From Psychrobacter sp. (lineage in GTDB: Bacteria; Pseudomonadota; Gammaproteobacteria; Pseudomonadales; Moraxellaceae): a stretch of DNA of 27,625 nucleotides. A program made the translations under genes and the position numbers. The stretch spans positions 3,809 through 31,433 of the forward strand of contig JAAXIL010000002.1 in the NCBI GenBank assembly GCA_012270355.1, in the 5' to 3' direction. Below are positions 9,048-17,825 of this stretch, piece by piece. How positions within the stretch are numbered: position 1 is the stretch's first letter; each line of letters begins with the position of its first letter. A model generated the notes under the pieces. The model worked only from the letters and a program-made list of their open reading frames with translations, had not been told where the DNA came from and did no database searches.

Positions 9048-9253
9048 AAAAATTGCGACTTGGTTCACAAAAATTAGGACAGTTATCTTAGCACGATGGC
9101 GGTATGCTGGCGATAGTGGTTAAGATGAATTTGTACCGTCTGCGTCCAATTTACAATTCTATGCGACAATTAATGTCGTTAAAACAATCCAAACCTCATA
9201 AAAAAATTGTGAGGTTGTTTGCTATCCTAACCCTGCCTTAAAAGGAACTCGTC

Positions 9254-10159
9254 ATGTCTATCGCTCAATCGCACGCTCAGTTAACCGTTCAAGTCACCGC
9301 CCTGACCTTTATTGGTAATGCTCATAGCGGACTGCAACAAGATGCCTTTGCCATAGGTGGCGACTATTACCAAACCGACCTTGGCATGACCCCAATCGAA
9401 ACTATTCCCGATGCCTTTTGTGTGGCGGTTGCCGATGGTTTGGGTATGTCGGACAAATCGCAACACGCCTCAAGTTTGGTTGCCGAGGTCATTGCCGAAC
9501 AGTGGCGAGCGTTTATGGATACGCAATCATTAGATCAATCCGAAACCCAACCACCGTTTGATCTTATCGCCCTGCATCAACGTGTTTGCCAAGCCCCAAA
9601 AGCCTACACGGGGGCAGGCAGTACGCTGGCACTGGTTTATCGCCTACCGAATGACCCCAACAAACTCACCATCAAGCACGTGGGGGATTCTCGAGTGTAT
9701 TTGCACCGTTTAGACCACGACGAGACAGACCCATCAAGCGACGGCAACTTAAATGAAGGCAAAGCAAACGGTTGGCGATGCCTGACGGTTGACCATAACG
9801 TGATGAATGCGATGGTGCTGGAGCAGGCAATGCAAACGGGCGTGACCCCTAATCCGCAGGATTTCAATAAAGAGGGTATGGCAGGCTCGCTATATGCCAT
9901 TACTGAATGCTATATCATTGACCACGAAATGACCCATGAACCCGCCCCCAAACACGCCAGCCAAACGCTGACCATTCAAGCTGGCGATTGTTTGCTGGTG
10001 TGCTCGGACGGCATTCATGACCTTGTGCCGTGCGACCAGTGGCAATCCGTATCGCAGAACACCGATTTGCAAGCATGGCTCAAAACGCTTAAGCGTGAGG
10101 TTTATGCCTCAAAAGGAAACGCTTATGATAACGGCACGGCGGTTTTGGTTAGGTTCTGA
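9254..10159 (+). CDS. PP2C-family serine/threonine protein phosphatase
   Basis: This 301-residue cytosolic protein has the PP2C (PPM) metal-dependent phosphatase fold. The metal-binding aspartate motifs appear in order: GLQQDAFAI (D30), AVADGLG (D61), VGDSRVYLH, LTVDHN, LLVCSDGIHDL and DNGTAVLV at the C-terminus. The catalytic metal site therefore looks complete. No membrane or extra sensor domain is visible. The ATG at 9254 follows AAAGGAAC at good spacing. It is divergent from hisC, and no partner kinase gene lies nearby. Its substrate is unknown; such stand-alone enzymes (Stp1/PrpC type) usually oppose Ser/Thr kinases. A small inverted repeat (CGACA...TGTCG, 9164-9178) and a weak hairpin (9192-9216) lie in its leader. 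Confidence 0.87.
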   Translation: MSIAQSHAQLTVQVTALTFIGNAHSGLQQDAFAIGGDYYQTDLGMTPIETIPDAFCVAVADGLGMSDKSQHASSLVAEVIAEQWRAFMDTQSLDQSETQPPFDLIALHQRVCQAPKAYTGAGSTLALVYRLPNDPNKLTIKHVGDSRVYLHRLDHDETDPSSDGNLNEGKANGWRCLTVDHNVMNAMVLEQAMQTGVTPNPQDFNKEGMAGSLYAITECYIIDHEMTHEPAPKHASQTLTIQAGDCLLVCSDGIHDLVPCDQWQSVSQNTDLQAWLKTLKREVYASKGNAYDNGTAVLVRF

Positions 10160-10218
10160 TTTTTGGTCGATGCCATGATAATTTGAATTGGCATTGCCTA
10201 CAGTGTGGAACATTCTTG

Positions 10219-11244
10219 TTAAAAATCCCCCTCATTCACCCGAATGTTAGACAATGGCTTACTCACGCCAATGTCATTATGCGTCGGTACGGTTTCCTCC
10301 TCTTCGGCGACCACCTGCCTTGCAACGTGCAAAATCAGCTGACGTAACCAGCGATGGGCAGGGTGGTGCTGAAGCAGGGGTGACCACGCCATCGTCAGCT
10401 CAAACTCAGGGATAAAAAATGGCGGATCTCGCATCACAATGCTGTCGTTATGCGTTTGCATCCGTGCGACCCGTGTTGGTAAAGTAGCGATGAGATCTTT
10501 GTTGGCGGCGAGCATGGCAGGCATTTGGTAATGGCGAGTAAACACACTGATATGGCGTTTTTGCCCGATTCGCTCCAACGCCTGATCAATTGATCCCAAA
10601 CCGCCCGACTTGTCGGGATTCACACCAAACCCCACGCCCATGCCAGTTTTGGACACCCACACGTGTTGAGCTTTAAGATAATTTTTGAGATTAAAACGGT
10701 TGACATAGGGGCTATCGGCAGACAGCAGACAACTGAACGTATCCCGCCACACCAGCACCTGATGGAAACTTTGCGGAATTTCATTAAAACGGTTAATCGC
10801 CAAATCTACCCGCCCTTGCTCCATGTCTCGATACGACACGTCGGACGGGGTCAAAAAGTCCAAAATCACGTTGGGGGCTTCACTACGCAAGGCTTTGACC
10901 AAGCGAGGCACCAGCGTGGCTTCGGCATAATCGGAGGTCATGATGCGAAACACCCGAGAGGTGCTATAAGGGCGAAATTCGGTGCGAGGTTCGAGCAATT
11001 GTGACAATTCGCTTAAAATTTCTCGCACTCGAGGTTGTAATTCCAACGCTCGCTCGGTTGGGGTCATACCCTCGCTCGATCGCACAAGCAACGGGTCATT
11101 AAACAGTTTACGCAGTCTCCGTAAAATGTTGCTCATCGCAGGTTGCGTGATGCCCAACTGCTCGGCAGCACGGGTGACATTTTTTTCTCGCAATAGCACA
11201 TCTAAATTGACCAATAGGTTCAAATCGACCCGTTGCAAATTCAT
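10219..11244 (-). CDS. LysR-type transcriptional regulator divergent from aceA
   Basis: This 341-residue DNA-binding regulator has an N-terminal winged helix-turn-helix. It starts MNLQRVDLNLLVNLDVLLRE, followed by VTRAAEQLGITQPAMSNILRRL (recognition helix around residues 24-45) and then FNDPLLVRSSEGMTPTERA. This pattern is typical of the NodD/LeuO branch of the LysR family. A substrate-binding domain follows from about residue 90, and a roughly 30-residue acidic tail extends past the usual C-terminus. The gene is transcribed away from aceA with a 230-base shared control region. By the usual LysR arrangement it may regulate aceA and itself; this is inference. The ATG at 11244 lacks a strong ribosome-binding site. 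Confidence 0.9.
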   Translation of the reverse strand: MNLQRVDLNLLVNLDVLLREKNVTRAAEQLGITQPAMSNILRRLRKLFNDPLLVRSSEGMTPTERALELQPRVREILSELSQLLEPRTEFRPYSTSRVFRIMTSDYAEATLVPRLVKALRSEAPNVILDFLTPSDVSYRDMEQGRVDLAINRFNEIPQSFHQVLVWRDTFSCLLSADSPYVNRFNLKNYLKAQHVWVSKTGMGVGFGVNPDKSGGLGSIDQALERIGQKRHISVFTRHYQMPAMLAANKDLIATLPTRVARMQTHNDSIVMRDPPFFIPEFELTMAWSPLLQHHPAHRWLRQLILHVARQVVAEEEETVPTHNDIGVSKPLSNIRVNEGDF

Positions 11245-11333
11245 GGGGTATTCTCAGTTTTTATGGTGACGATGAGCTTATTATAGCCCGATTTTACTCA
11301 ACTATAAATCAAATAAATACCAAAGATAACATT

Positions 11334-11353
11334 CATAAACTGGCTAAATTATG
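11334..11353. promoter_or_regulatory. Candidate LysR-type operator
   Basis: An inverted repeat CATAA-N10-TTATG contains a T-N11-A core, the loose consensus of LysR-type binding sites. It lies between the divergent LysR gene and aceA, just upstream of the proposed aceA -35. The match is short and could be chance. Confidence 0.3.
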
Positions 11354-11359
11354 CTGGGT

Positions 11360-11387
11360 TTGTTACCCTAAAGATGCAAGATAAGAT
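11360..11387 (+). promoter_or_regulatory. Candidate sigma70 promoter of aceA
   Basis: TTGTTA at 11360-11365 and TAAGAT at 11382-11387 are separated by 16 bases, with four of six matches in each box. A transcript from here would have a leader of about 80 bases before aceA. Confidence 0.35.
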
Positions 11388-11474
11388 TCTCAGGTTTGAT
11401 GTTAGTTTTACTTCAAATTGAACTTTCATTCAAATCTGCCAAATCTTTACCCTCATTCCAATTTAGGAGACTTT

Positions 11475-13061
11475 ATGTCAACTTATACTTCTGCCATCGA
11501 CCACATTCGTGAATTAAAACAAAAACATGGCAACTGGCAAAACATCAGCGAGACCGATGGGGCTCGTATGATGGTTCAAAACCGTTTCAAGACAGGTTTG
11601 GACATCGCAAAATATACTGCTGACATCATGCGTCAAGACATGAAAGAGTATGATGAAGACAGTAGCAAATACACTCAGTCATTGGGTGCATGGCACGGTT
11701 TTATCGCTCAGCAAACCATGTATGCCAATAAAAAATATTTTAACACCACCTCTAAAAAATACATCTACCTTTCAGGTTGGATGGTCGCTGCCCTTCGTTC
11801 TGAGTTAGGTCCATTACCTGACCAATCTATGCACGAAAAAACTGCCGTGCCAGCGTTGATTGAAGAGATTTATACTTTCCTTCGTCAAGCAGATGCCAAA
11901 GAGCTAAATGACTTGTTCCGTGAGTTGAACGCTGCTAAAGACGCAGGTCAAGACACTTCTGAAATCCAAAGCAGAATTGATAACTTTGAGTCGCACGTTG
12001 TGCCAATCATTGCTGACATCGATGCAGGTTTCGGTAACGAAGAAGCCACTTATTTGCTTACTAAGCAAATGATTGAAGCGGGTGCTTGTGCCATCCAAAT
12101 CGAAAACCAAGTGTCAGATGCCAAGCAGTGTGGACACCAAGCAGGTAAAGTAACTGTACCGCACGAAGACTTTATTGCTAAGCTTAACGCCATCCGTTAT
12201 GCGTTCTTGGAGCTGGGCGTTGATAACGGCGTTATCGTTGCTCGTACCGACTCTGAAGGTGCATCGCTCACGCAGAAAATCCCAGTATCGCAAGAAAAAG
12301 GCGATCTTGCTTCTAAATACATCGACTTCTTAGAAGTTGAAGAAATTGATATCTCTGACGCTCGTGAAAACGACGTACTCTTGAAGCGTGACGGCAAATT
12401 GGTTCGCCCAGTTCGCATGCCAAATGGCTTGTATTCATTCCGTGAAGGTACGAACATTGACCGCGTTGTGCTTGACTGTGTGACCGCCCTTGAAAATGGT
12501 GCTGACCTACTTTGGATCGAAACGCCAACACCTGACGTGGCTCACATCAAATCGATGGTTGACCGCATCAAAGAACAACAGCCAAAAGCGAAGCTGGTTT
12601 ACAACAACAGCCCATCGTTCAACTGGACGCTTAACTTCCGTAAGCAAGTAATCGCCAAGTGGGAAGACGAAGGCAAAGACGTATCTGCCTACGATAAGAA
12701 CAACTTGATGAGTGCAGACTACGACGGTACTGAGCTTGATAAAGCGGCTGACGAGTTGGCTCAAAACTTCCAGCGTGATGCGTCTCGTGAAGCGGGTGTC
12801 TTCCATCACCTCATCACCTTGCCGACTTATCACACTACGGCTCTTAGCGTGCATGAGCTTGCGAAAGGTTACTTCGGTGACGAAGGCATGTTGGCGTATG
12901 TGGCTGGCGTACAGCGTAAAGAAATCCGCGAAGGCGTTTCTTGCGTGAAGCACCAAGCGATGGCAGGTTCTGACATCGGTGATGATCATAAAGAAATCTT
13001 CTCTGGCGACAACGCTTTGAAAGCGGGCGGTGAGAAGAACACGATGAACCAGTTTAGCTAA
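11475..13061 (+). CDS. aceA: Isocitrate lyase
   Basis: This enzyme cleaves isocitrate to glyoxylate and succinate, the first step of the glyoxylate shunt needed for growth on acetate and fatty acids. It has 528 residues from the ATG at 11475, chosen because TAGGAGA precedes it; an in-frame ATG at 11418 lacks that. Metal-site residues are in DIDAGFGNEE (about 181-190). The catalytic loop reads KQCGH (C219), a variant of the usual KKCGH, and NNSPSFNW is present near residue 395. The length matches the larger isocitrate lyase class of Pseudomonas and Acinetobacter rather than the 434-residue E. coli enzyme. Malate synthase is not in the window. Codons look highly adapted (many GGT, CGT, GAA), which fits strong expression. 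A terminator follows. Confidence 0.95.
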   Translation: MSTYTSAIDHIRELKQKHGNWQNISETDGARMMVQNRFKTGLDIAKYTADIMRQDMKEYDEDSSKYTQSLGAWHGFIAQQTMYANKKYFNTTSKKYIYLSGWMVAALRSELGPLPDQSMHEKTAVPALIEEIYTFLRQADAKELNDLFRELNAAKDAGQDTSEIQSRIDNFESHVVPIIADIDAGFGNEEATYLLTKQMIEAGACAIQIENQVSDAKQCGHQAGKVTVPHEDFIAKLNAIRYAFLELGVDNGVIVARTDSEGASLTQKIPVSQEKGDLASKYIDFLEVEEIDISDARENDVLLKRDGKLVRPVRMPNGLYSFREGTNIDRVVLDCVTALENGADLLWIETPTPDVAHIKSMVDRIKEQQPKAKLVYNNSPSFNWTLNFRKQVIAKWEDEGKDVSAYDKNNLMSADYDGTELDKAADELAQNFQRDASREAGVFHHLITLPTYHTTALSVHELAKGYFGDEGMLAYVAGVQRKEIREGVSCVKHQAMAGSDIGDDHKEIFSGDNALKAGGEKNTMNQFS

Positions 13062-13193
13062 ATTGTCCTAGACTTTCCCATCACGGTGTTAACCTCGCTT
13101 GCTGTACTATTTGCACTATCTGCTGCACTCGGTTGCCTTGTGATGGAACAGTCTAAACCAATTTAGAAAGTTATTAATTTTGAGTAATTAAAT

Positions 13194-13221
13194 GCCTCAT
13201 CTTTTGATGGGGCGTTTTTTT
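13194..13221 (+). terminator. rho-independent terminator of aceA
   Basis: An 8-bp stem with one G-U pair (13194-13201 with 13206-13213) and a TTTT loop is followed by G and seven T. It lies 133 bases after the aceA stop. Confidence 0.75.
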
Positions 13222-13248
13222 ATGGGGATTTTTTGTTTAGGGGTAATT

Positions 13249-14031
13249 TTAGGTTTTGATTTTTCGACTTAATTGCTTTTTCCAACTGTCTTCTAAACAG
13301 TCAATTTCCAACCAAGGTTCAATCACCGACGCCTCAACCTTTTCCCTCAGATTAACCAGTTGCCATAATTTTTCTAACGTCGCAAACGGATATGGACGTT
13401 CAACCAAATATACAGGCAAGTCATGGCTGATTTTACCTTCCTGCACTACCTCAAAATACCAACCTGAAATGCCGTTTTTCGATACCCATGAGGCAATGTT
13501 AGGTAGTTCATGTTTCGATGAACGATTGAGATTAATTTGGTCATTAATCTTGAAACACGGACGACGGGGCTGTACGATGCGAAGTTGAACAGCGTTTGTA
13601 TTAGCCTCTTCACCATAGCGAAACACATCGCCAATACACACCACCGATTCATCCAAATCTGGCATTCCGTTAATGGGTGTTTTGGTTAAGTTCTCACCCA
13701 ATGTGCCTACCGTAATGTTTAAGTCAAACTCAGCGTTAATTTTGGCATAAGTCGCGGGCGACATTTGATGCACTGCCTTAAGCGGTCCACCGTGATGCCG
13801 TCTGTCGGCTTGCTCATCGCTAACCAGCCCCATAAAATTGACTTGGACGGGGGCTTGAATCGGTGCTTTGTCAATGGCACTGGTTTGCTCACGAGTAAAC
13901 GGCATTACTTTGCCTGCCCGAACACAGGTTAGCGTAGCAATGTGTAGCGGCAGGTTGTCGGTATTGAATGGGGTTGATTGAGTTTGCTCTGTTGGGGGAA
14001 GAGGTTGGGTTGCTTGATTGGCGTTTGGCAT
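13249..14031 (-). CDS. MOSC domain-containing protein (YiiM-like)
   Basis: This 260-residue soluble protein has a MOSC (molybdenum cofactor sulfurase C-terminal) domain. Hallmarks seen are DRRHHGGPLKAVHQ (about 76-89), VGTLGENLT (108-116), VCIGDVFRYG, and QPRRPCFKIN with the conserved cysteine C159. The GISGWYFEVVQEGKI segment and C-terminal helices fit the 3-alpha domain of YiiM-type proteins. E. coli YiiM takes part in molybdenum-cofactor-dependent detoxification of N-hydroxylated compounds such as 6-hydroxylaminopurine, a plausible role here. The first 30 residues are Pro/Gln/Thr-rich and poorly conserved. It converges with aceA and stands alone, with no molybdenum-cofactor genes nearby. 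Confidence 0.87.
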   Translation of the reverse strand: MPNANQATQPLPPTEQTQSTPFNTDNLPLHIATLTCVRAGKVMPFTREQTSAIDKAPIQAPVQVNFMGLVSDEQADRRHHGGPLKAVHQMSPATYAKINAEFDLNITVGTLGENLTKTPINGMPDLDESVVCIGDVFRYGEEANTNAVQLRIVQPRRPCFKINDQINLNRSSKHELPNIASWVSKNGISGWYFEVVQEGKISHDLPVYLVERPYPFATLEKLWQLVNLREKVEASVIEPWLEIDCLEDSWKKQLSRKIKT

Positions 14032-14150
14032 GGCGGTTGCTCGCTTGTTTGTCTAGGTTATGCGTTTCTCATCGTCGTTATACGTTTATCGTAACCAATG
14101 ACTGAGCCAATTACCATCTGTTTTAGCTCACCTTAAATAACTAGGACTGT

Positions 14151-14178
14151 TTGTCATTGCTAGTATTGCCTTTATAAT
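14151..14178 (+). promoter_or_regulatory. Sigma70 promoter of the asparaginase gene
   Basis: TTGTCA at 14151-14156, a 16-base spacer and a perfect TATAAT at 14173-14178 form a strong promoter. Transcription should start near 14185. The ATG at 14177 overlaps the -10 box and so cannot be the translation start, which points to the ATG at 14210. Confidence 0.7.
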
Positions 14179-14209
14179 GACGTTTCGTTGCCTAAAAATC
14201 GCCAAATTT

Positions 14210-15292
14210 ATGTCTAAACGTAAACCGCTCACTTCACACAATCCCATCACCCTTATTTATGTTGGGGGTACGTTTGGCAGTCACGGCAAGCCACTCACAC
14301 CTTTACCTGCCGACACGTTTAGCGAGCTGATGACAACCCATCTCAGCAAATTGCCTGTCACCATTGACTGGAAAAATGGTGTGTGGGTGAAAGACAGCTC
14401 ACAGCTGACCCCACAAGACTTTGTGGCACTGTACACGCAAATTTTGAACTTATACGCTGATGGTAATCGGCAATTTGTCGTGATTACAGGCACGGATACG
14501 CTCAGTTATTTGGGGGCGTTTTTAAGTGAGGCTTTCGCAGGGTCGGACATTTGCCTAATTTTAACCGCCAGCATGAAACCCTTATTTGATGCGAACGTGG
14601 TGGCAGACACGGTTGACGATTATGTCATTGATGGCACGAGCGATGCGTGGCAAAACCTAAACGATGCGGTGGGTTTGGCAATGCACGGCGAGACGGGCGT
14701 AAAAATAGCAATGGCTGGTGAGGCATGGCACGCTCAAACCGTGCAGAAAATTCACAGTCACGATTTGATGGCATTTTCGGGGCATTTTCGGGCGGGCTAT
14801 CCTGCCACCAGCTATGGCAAGGTGCTACCACCCCAGCGTCGTGGGCATTGGGTTGATGACAGTATGGCTAAATTGGAAGCGATTCAATCTCGTGCCGATA
14901 CCGCTCGCATTCATACGGTTTATTGCGTGCCGAACGATGCTAATTTGCTGGCTGAACAATTGCAAACCATTGCCAATCAACCAGCCTCGGGGGTGATTTT
15001 ACTCGGGTTTGGAGCGGGCAATATTCCGCAAAGCGAGGCGGTTGCTACCGCATTAGATGCGTTGTATGAGGCTGGGCATTTGGTGGTTTGCACCACGCAA
15101 TGCCCGTATGGTGGTGTGAGTGATGCGTATGCGTCGGGTAACTGGCAATATGAGCATCACGTTTTATCGGGCGGTCGGCTTACCATACCTGCGATTTACG
15201 CCCGCCTGCTTTGGCTCACACTTGCCTTTGAGCCGCCTGCTCGTCGTCGCCAACGGTGGACATATACGGTCAATCATAAACCAACTCGATGA
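14210..15292 (+). CDS. L-asparaginase family protein
   Basis: This 360-residue amidohydrolase converts L-asparagine to aspartate and ammonia. The nucleophile threonine is T21 in LIYVGGTFGSHG, and the second catalytic pair T95-D96 is in VVITGTDTLSYLGAFLSEAF. Further matches to the family are ILTASMKPLFD and, near the C-terminus, GFGAGNIPQSEA and TTQCPYGGVSDAYASGNW. No signal peptide is visible, so it looks like a cytoplasmic type I enzyme. The start is set by the promoter, whose -10 box covers the more upstream ATG at 14177. truA follows 15 bases later and is probably co-transcribed. Glutaminase side activity cannot be judged from sequence. Confidence 0.88.
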   Translation: MSKRKPLTSHNPITLIYVGGTFGSHGKPLTPLPADTFSELMTTHLSKLPVTIDWKNGVWVKDSSQLTPQDFVALYTQILNLYADGNRQFVVITGTDTLSYLGAFLSEAFAGSDICLILTASMKPLFDANVVADTVDDYVIDGTSDAWQNLNDAVGLAMHGETGVKIAMAGEAWHAQTVQKIHSHDLMAFSGHFRAGYPATSYGKVLPPQRRGHWVDDSMAKLEAIQSRADTARIHTVYCVPNDANLLAEQLQTIANQPASGVILLGFGAGNIPQSEAVATALDALYEAGHLVVCTTQCPYGGVSDAYASGNWQYEHHVLSGGRLTIPAIYARLLWLTLAFEPPARRRQRWTYTVNHKPTR

Positions 15293-15307
15293 GAAGACGC
15301 CCAATTC

Positions 15308-16171
15308 ATGACCACTCAACCCATAGCCTTTAGTGGTACACACCACAGTACGCCCCAAACCAGCCAAATTACGCAAACCTACGCCATCGGCATTGAGTTC
15401 GTTGGCACAGCTTATCGAGGGTGGCAACGACAAGCGGAAGTCACGGGCGTGCAGGCGGTATTAGAGGACGTGTTGAGCAAAATTGCTAATGAGTCAATTG
15501 AGGTGGTGGCGACGGGTCGCTCCGATGCGGGCGTGCATGCGGGCAACATGATTGCCCATTTTATCTCATCGGCAAACCGCTCTTGCCATAACTGGATGCG
15601 GGGGGCGAATAGCCTGTTGCCCGATGACATTGCCCTACGTTGGATTGAGCCGATGCCGAGTGACTTTCATGCCAGATTTAAGGCAATAGCCCGACGATAT
15701 CGTTACATCACACTAAACCAAACCCATCGCCCTGCCCTGCTTAAAAACTTAGTCACCCACGTGCATGAGCCACTCGACGTGTCTGCCATGCAAGCGATGA
15801 CAGAGCAATTAGTCGGCACGCACAATTTTTCCAGCTTTCGAGCGGCGCATTGCCAATCTCGCCAGCCTATCCGCCATGTGCATCACGCCAAATTGTTTGA
15901 GCATGGGCAATTTTTGGTATTGGACATTCAAGCTGATGGTTTTTTGCACCACATGGTACGCAATCTCATGGGTATGCTGTATGCCATAGGAAAAGGTGAG
16001 CAAAGTTTAGATGATTTTGAACGCATTTTACACGCCAAAGATCGCACGCTTGCCCCGCCTACTGCTTCAGCCGATGGGCTGTATTTTATCAATGCCTATT
16101 ATCCTGATAAATGGCAAACGCTACTTCCTGATTTGCCACTCACGCCACAATGGCTTAACCTTCCAAATTAA
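15308..16171 (+). CDS. truA: tRNA pseudouridine(38-40) synthase TruA
   Basis: This enzyme makes pseudouridine at positions 38-40 of the tRNA anticodon arm and has 287 residues. The conserved start of the domain, YAIGIEFVGTAYRGWQRQ, lies at about 25-42, after a family-atypical 24-residue N-terminal extension. The catalytic aspartate is D73 in ATGRSDAGVHAGN (Ser replaces the usual Thr before it). FHARFKAIARRYRYIT and FLHHMVRNLMG are also present. It starts 15 bases after the asparaginase stop, with a GAGAAG upstream as a modest ribosome-binding site. infA follows but has its own promoter. Confidence 0.95.
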   Translation: MTTQPIAFSGTHHSTPQTSQITQTYAIGIEFVGTAYRGWQRQAEVTGVQAVLEDVLSKIANESIEVVATGRSDAGVHAGNMIAHFISSANRSCHNWMRGANSLLPDDIALRWIEPMPSDFHARFKAIARRYRYITLNQTHRPALLKNLVTHVHEPLDVSAMQAMTEQLVGTHNFSSFRAAHCQSRQPIRHVHHAKLFEHGQFLVLDIQADGFLHHMVRNLMGMLYAIGKGEQSLDDFERILHAKDRTLAPPTASADGLYFINAYYPDKWQTLLPDLPLTPQWLNLPN

Positions 16172-16187
16172 CAAGAGCAATTTAAAA

Positions 16188-16216
16188 TTGTGCTGGCTTG
16201 ACAAAAGGCGTATAAT
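16188..16216 (+). promoter_or_regulatory. Candidate sigma70 promoter of infA
   Basis: TTGTGC at 16188-16193 and a perfect TATAAT at 16211-16216 are separated by 17 bases. A transcript from about 16223 would have a leader of roughly 40 bases before infA. A TTGACA at 16198-16203 is too close to this -10 to pair with it. Confidence 0.5.
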
Positions 16217-16261
16217 AAGCCCCAAATTTTACTTACTAAGAAACAGGTTTTTTGACCGCTT

Positions 16262-16486
16262 ATGGCAAAACAAGACGATATTATTGAATTTGAAGGCGAA
16301 GTGATTGATACCTTGCCCAATACCTTATTTAAAGTACGGTTAGAGAACGGGCATGAAATCATTGCCCATATTTCGGGCAAAATGCGGAAACACTACATTC
16401 GTATTTTGACAGGTGATAAGGTGAAAGTTGAAATGACCCCTTATGACCTCAGCAAAGGTCGCATTACTTATCGTAGTAAAAATTAA
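16262..16486 (+). CDS. infA: Translation initiation factor IF-1
   Basis: This 74-residue OB-fold protein binds the ribosomal A site during initiation, alongside IF-2 and IF-3. The sequence is nearly canonical: [47 protein letters not shown] and [17 protein letters not shown]. coli IF-1 is 72 residues, so the length is normal. It has its own TATAAT promoter and a strong terminator and thus forms a single-gene unit. No strong Shine-Dalgarno sequence is visible. Confidence 0.97.
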   Translation: MAKQDDIIEFEGEVIDTLPNTLFKVRLENGHEIIAHISGKMRKHYIRILTGDKVKVEMTPYDLSKGRITYRSKN

Positions 16487-16515
16487 ATCTCGATTGCAAT
16501 CATTTCGAATATAAA

Positions 16516-16545
16516 AAAACCGCTAACCATTCTGTTAGCGGTTTT
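16516..16545. terminator. Bidirectional terminator between infA and the L,D-transpeptidase gene
   Basis: A perfect 12-bp stem (16516-16527 with 16534-16545) has a 6-base loop, with A residues on the left and T residues on the right. It serves the two converging genes. Confidence 0.85.
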
Positions 16546-16582
16546 AATTTATTTAGGCATAAAGCGACTATTTTTGCGATTG

Positions 16583-17635
16583 TTACTTAAACTCAACCGT
16601 TGCCTCTTTATCGATGATGCCATATAACACCTTAGCATCCCAATTAGTCAACCGCACACATCCTGCCGAGGCTTGACGGCTGATGCGTTCAGGATCGGGC
16701 GAGCCATGAATACCATAGGTTGGCTCGGTCAAGCCAATCCACACCAAACCCACAGGGTTATTTGGTCCTGGCGGGATGATGGTTTGTGAGTCATCATCGT
16801 GGGTATAGGTGTAGTTTGGCTCATACACCTTGACTTTGATACCGTGTGTGCCCGTTGGTGACGGGGTCGAGGCACTGCCCACCGTTGTTGGATAGCTGGC
16901 AACCATATTCCCATCAGAGTCATAGGCAAACAGGGTTTGAGTGGACTTGTCTGCCACCACTTTAGTGACTTTGGTCGTGGTTGGTGTACCAGGGTTATAG
17001 ATGATGATGGTTTCGCCTGCGATAAACTCGGCATTTGGATTAAGCGATTTTAAATAATCGGTGTCCATGTGGAATTTTTCTGCCAATCCCTCAAGTACCG
17101 ATTCGTAATACATACCTTCAAGCTCACCTTTGGCTTTGGTATCTTCTGGAATGTCGGTCGTTTTAAAGTTCACATCATCTTGACTCAGCGTGTAATTAAC
17201 TAAGACGGGTTGATTGGCTAGTTGGCTGTCTTTAGTCAACGCATCCCACGTTTCCTGATTCATGCTGTCGGTGACCTCAAGCCCCATTCGCTGTTGAAAC
17301 GCTTGCATCGCTTTGCGGGTGTTTCTGCCCCATTTACCATCTACCGCCCCGACACCGTGATTGTGCCAGTTTAGCAAGGCTTGCACTTTGGTTCCGATGA
17401 TCTGGTTCATGCTGGTGCCCGATTGCCACGAGCTGGCATTCACTTTTTCAGCGGTACTAGACAAATTTTCAGTTGAGTAAGTAATGGTCGTCAACACTTT
17501 TGACAATGTCCAATTGGCTTCATCATCGCCATCAAACTTTTGACTGACACCACTGGCATAGCCCGCACTCATTCCTAAACTCATCACTGCCAGACTGGCA
17601 ACTAATATTGAAGTTTTTAGAGCTAATTTTTTCAT
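16583..17635 (-). CDS. Periplasmic L,D-transpeptidase with peptidoglycan-binding domain
   Basis: This protein is 350 residues from the ATG at 17635. The start was chosen because it gives a classic signal peptide (MKKLALKTS, a hydrophobic core, cleavage near GYA-S at about 27); the longer frame from 17680 buries this signal. A PG_binding_1 domain lies at about 80-133 (VDGKWGRNTRKAMQAFQQR), a LysM-like segment at about 178-213, and a YkuD catalytic domain from about 222 to the end. The catalytic motif is HGSPDPERISRQASAGCVR, with H310 and nucleophile C326. It forms or edits L,D cross-links in the peptidoglycan, or could attach proteins to it. It is a single gene, converging with infA. Confidence 0.92.
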   Translation of the reverse strand: MKKLALKTSILVASLAVMSLGMSAGYASGVSQKFDGDDEANWTLSKVLTTITYSTENLSSTAEKVNASSWQSGTSMNQIIGTKVQALLNWHNHGVGAVDGKWGRNTRKAMQAFQQRMGLEVTDSMNQETWDALTKDSQLANQPVLVNYTLSQDDVNFKTTDIPEDTKAKGELEGMYYESVLEGLAEKFHMDTDYLKSLNPNAEFIAGETIIIYNPGTPTTTKVTKVVADKSTQTLFAYDSDGNMVASYPTTVGSASTPSPTGTHGIKVKVYEPNYTYTHDDDSQTIIPPGPNNPVGLVWIGLTEPTYGIHGSPDPERISRQASAGCVRLTNWDAKVLYGIIDKEATVEFK

Positions 17636-17743
17636 ATTAAATCTCAATGAAAGCGTTTGTGTGATTTGATTGATTTGCATGACTCATAACACGTTAAACA
17701 AGCATACCGCAAAAATTTATCAATGCCAGAAAATGTGCCAAAA

Positions 17744-17780
17744 ACAATGTTAGAGAAGTAACACAAGCTATTAACATTGT
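17744..17780 (-). terminator. Probable terminator downstream of leuB
   Basis: A perfect 9-bp stem (17744-17752 with 17772-17780) with a long 19-base loop leads into TTTTT on the minus strand, about 40 bases past the leuB stop. The large loop and AT-rich stem make it weaker than the other terminators here. Confidence 0.45.
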
Positions 17781-17785
17781 GACAG

Positions 17786-17825
17786 TTTATCTTCAATTCC
17801 TTTTATTTATCTTCAATGCCTTTTA
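17786..17825. repeat. Tandem 20-bp duplication at the leuB stop
   Basis: Two adjacent 20-base copies (17786-17805 and 17806-17825) differ at one base. The right-hand copy covers the leuB stop codon, so the duplication probably arose by slippage at the 3' end of leuB. Confidence 0.7.

Noticed and set aside
10170..10194. ATGCCA/TGGCAT dyad after the PP2C gene as a terminator
   Set aside because: The stem is only 6 bp with a 13-base loop and there is no T-run on either side.
12507..12989. 160-codon minus-strand frame inside aceA
   Set aside because: It overlaps highly codon-biased isocitrate lyase coding sequence and has no start signals.
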